NCBI GenBank assembly: GCA_937874455.1
Contig: CALNBE010000137.1
Span: forward strand, 1-7,474
Direction of reading: 5' to 3'
DNA: 7,474 nucleotides
Origin: an uncultured Opitutia bacterium
GTDB taxonomy: Bacteria > Verrucomicrobiota > Verrucomicrobiia > Opitutales > UBA953
A model generated the notes under the pieces. It was not told the DNA's origin and ran no database searches. It worked only from the letters and a program-made list of their open reading frames with translations. Of this stretch, positions 6,805 through 7,474 are shown piece by piece (positions within the stretch are counted from its first letter, which is position 1; each line of letters opens with the position of its first letter). A program made the position numbers and the translations under genes.

Positions 6805-7473
6805 CTAGCGCATCTCGAACTCCATCAGCACCGGGCGGTGGTCGCTGAGGCGGATGGAGGGGACTTCGCAGAAGCGGACTTGGAAGCTGGCGGGGATGAA
6901 GATGAAGTCGAGTTTCTGGCGTGGCCAGAAGGAGGGAAAGGTGGACTCACCGATCGGGAAGATGCGGTAGTCGCCGATGGCGTGCAGGGCCTCGTCGAGC
7001 TGGCGGACGGCGTCTTCGGTGGAACGCGGGCCGCTGTTGAAGTCGCCGCAAAAAATGGGCGGGCAGCGGGCCGGGTCGGGTGGCAGATCGCGGATGTAGT
7101 TGACCAGTTTGGTGAGCTGGCGGACGCGACGCTCGGCGGAGCGAAAGTCAAGATGGAGGACGACCACCGGGACCAGTAGCCGGTTGATTTGCAGTTCGGT
7201 GTAGAGGAAGCCTTTTTCGCCAAGGGTGGCGGAGCCGAAGGGAAAATTTTCCCATTTGTGGATGGGAAATTTGCTGAGGATGCCGTTGCCGTAGGCGAGG
7301 CGGCGCGGGCCCTCGCGGCGGTTGTTGATGCCAAGCACGCCGAAGGGATGCCCGGACTCGGACTGGATGGTGGAGAGGAGATTGATACCGCGGTTCCAGT
7401 GGGAGTTGAGGTCGACCTCCTGAAGCGCTAGGATGTCCACCTCGGCTTCGTGCACAAAGCGGCCAATGGCCTT
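6805..7473 (-). CDS. Endonuclease/exonuclease/phosphatase (EEP) family protein, 5' end cut by window edge
   Basis: The 222 residues visible are most of a metal-dependent EEP-superfamily hydrolase (DNase I / exonuclease III / phosphodiesterase fold), which cleaves phosphodiester or phosphate-ester bonds of nucleic acids, lipids or inositol phosphates. Counting from the first in-window codon, DILALQEVD (13-21) holds the metal-binding Glu19. YGNGILSKFP (61-70), VVVLHLDF (103-110), PIFCGDFNSGP (139-149, with Asp144 and Asn146), LDFIFIP (188-194) and LSDHRPVLMEF (209-219, with Asp211 and His212) complete the superfamily motif set. The initiation codon lies beyond position 7474: the frame stays open to the edge (KAIGRFVHEAEVD), and a GTG at 7455 is internal to the domain, so it is not the start. 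The first strand, with its catalytic Asn, is missing here. Substrate is undetermined; it resembles the general 'endonuclease/exonuclease/phosphatase family' proteins more than ExoIII. It is convergent with recF. Confidence 0.9.
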   Translation of the reverse strand, partial: KAIGRFVHEAEVDILALQEVDLNSHWNRGINLLSTIQSESGHPFGVLGINNRREGPRRLAYGNGILSKFPIHKWENFPFGSATLGEKGFLYTELQINRLLVPVVVLHLDFRSAERRVRQLTKLVNYIRDLPPDPARCPPIFCGDFNSGPRSTEDAVRQLDEALHAIGDYRIFPIGESTFPSFWPRQKLDFIFIPASFQVRFCEVPSIRLSDHRPVLMEFEMR

Positions 7474-7474
7474 C

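Overview
The window is a GC-rich, tightly packed bacterial chromosome segment with seven protein genes and no RNA gene, transposon, CRISPR array or phage gene that I can recognise. The gene content (a two-VWA/amidotransferase-like membrane protein, a LysM lipoprotein with a TPR-like region, and a recF far from dnaA/dnaN) and the near absence of Shine-Dalgarno motifs suggest a Gram-negative-type bacterium. Verrucomicrobiota or a relative is my best guess. This is inference from protein style, not a demonstrated assignment.

Layout. Leftward block, positions 3504 to 1 on the minus strand: a large BatA-like VWA membrane protein (3504-943), a 90-residue hydrophobic protein of unknown function (914-642), and an alpha/beta-hydrolase lipase whose C-terminus runs off the left edge (510-1). 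Positions 3505-3660 form a divergent promoter region. Rightward block, 3661 to 6727 on the plus strand: a LysM lipoprotein, a NifS/IscS-type cysteine desulfurase 20 bp downstream, and recF, whose start codon overlaps the desulfurase stop as ATGA. A convergent 77-bp spacer with a bulged hairpin (6741-6774) separates recF from a minus-strand endonuclease/exonuclease/phosphatase-family gene (7473-6805) whose 5' end lies beyond the right edge.

How the genes may work together. The leftward block looks like an envelope module: a membrane-anchored VWA scaffold, a small integral membrane protein and a possible lipase. The rightward block mixes cell-wall binding (LysM), sulfur mobilisation (cysteine desulfurase) and recombinational repair (RecF). 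The last two are probably translationally coupled. I found no convincing undescribed system. The points most worth following up are the double MIDAS-bearing VWA protein next to an orphan small membrane protein, and the desulfurase-recF coupling.
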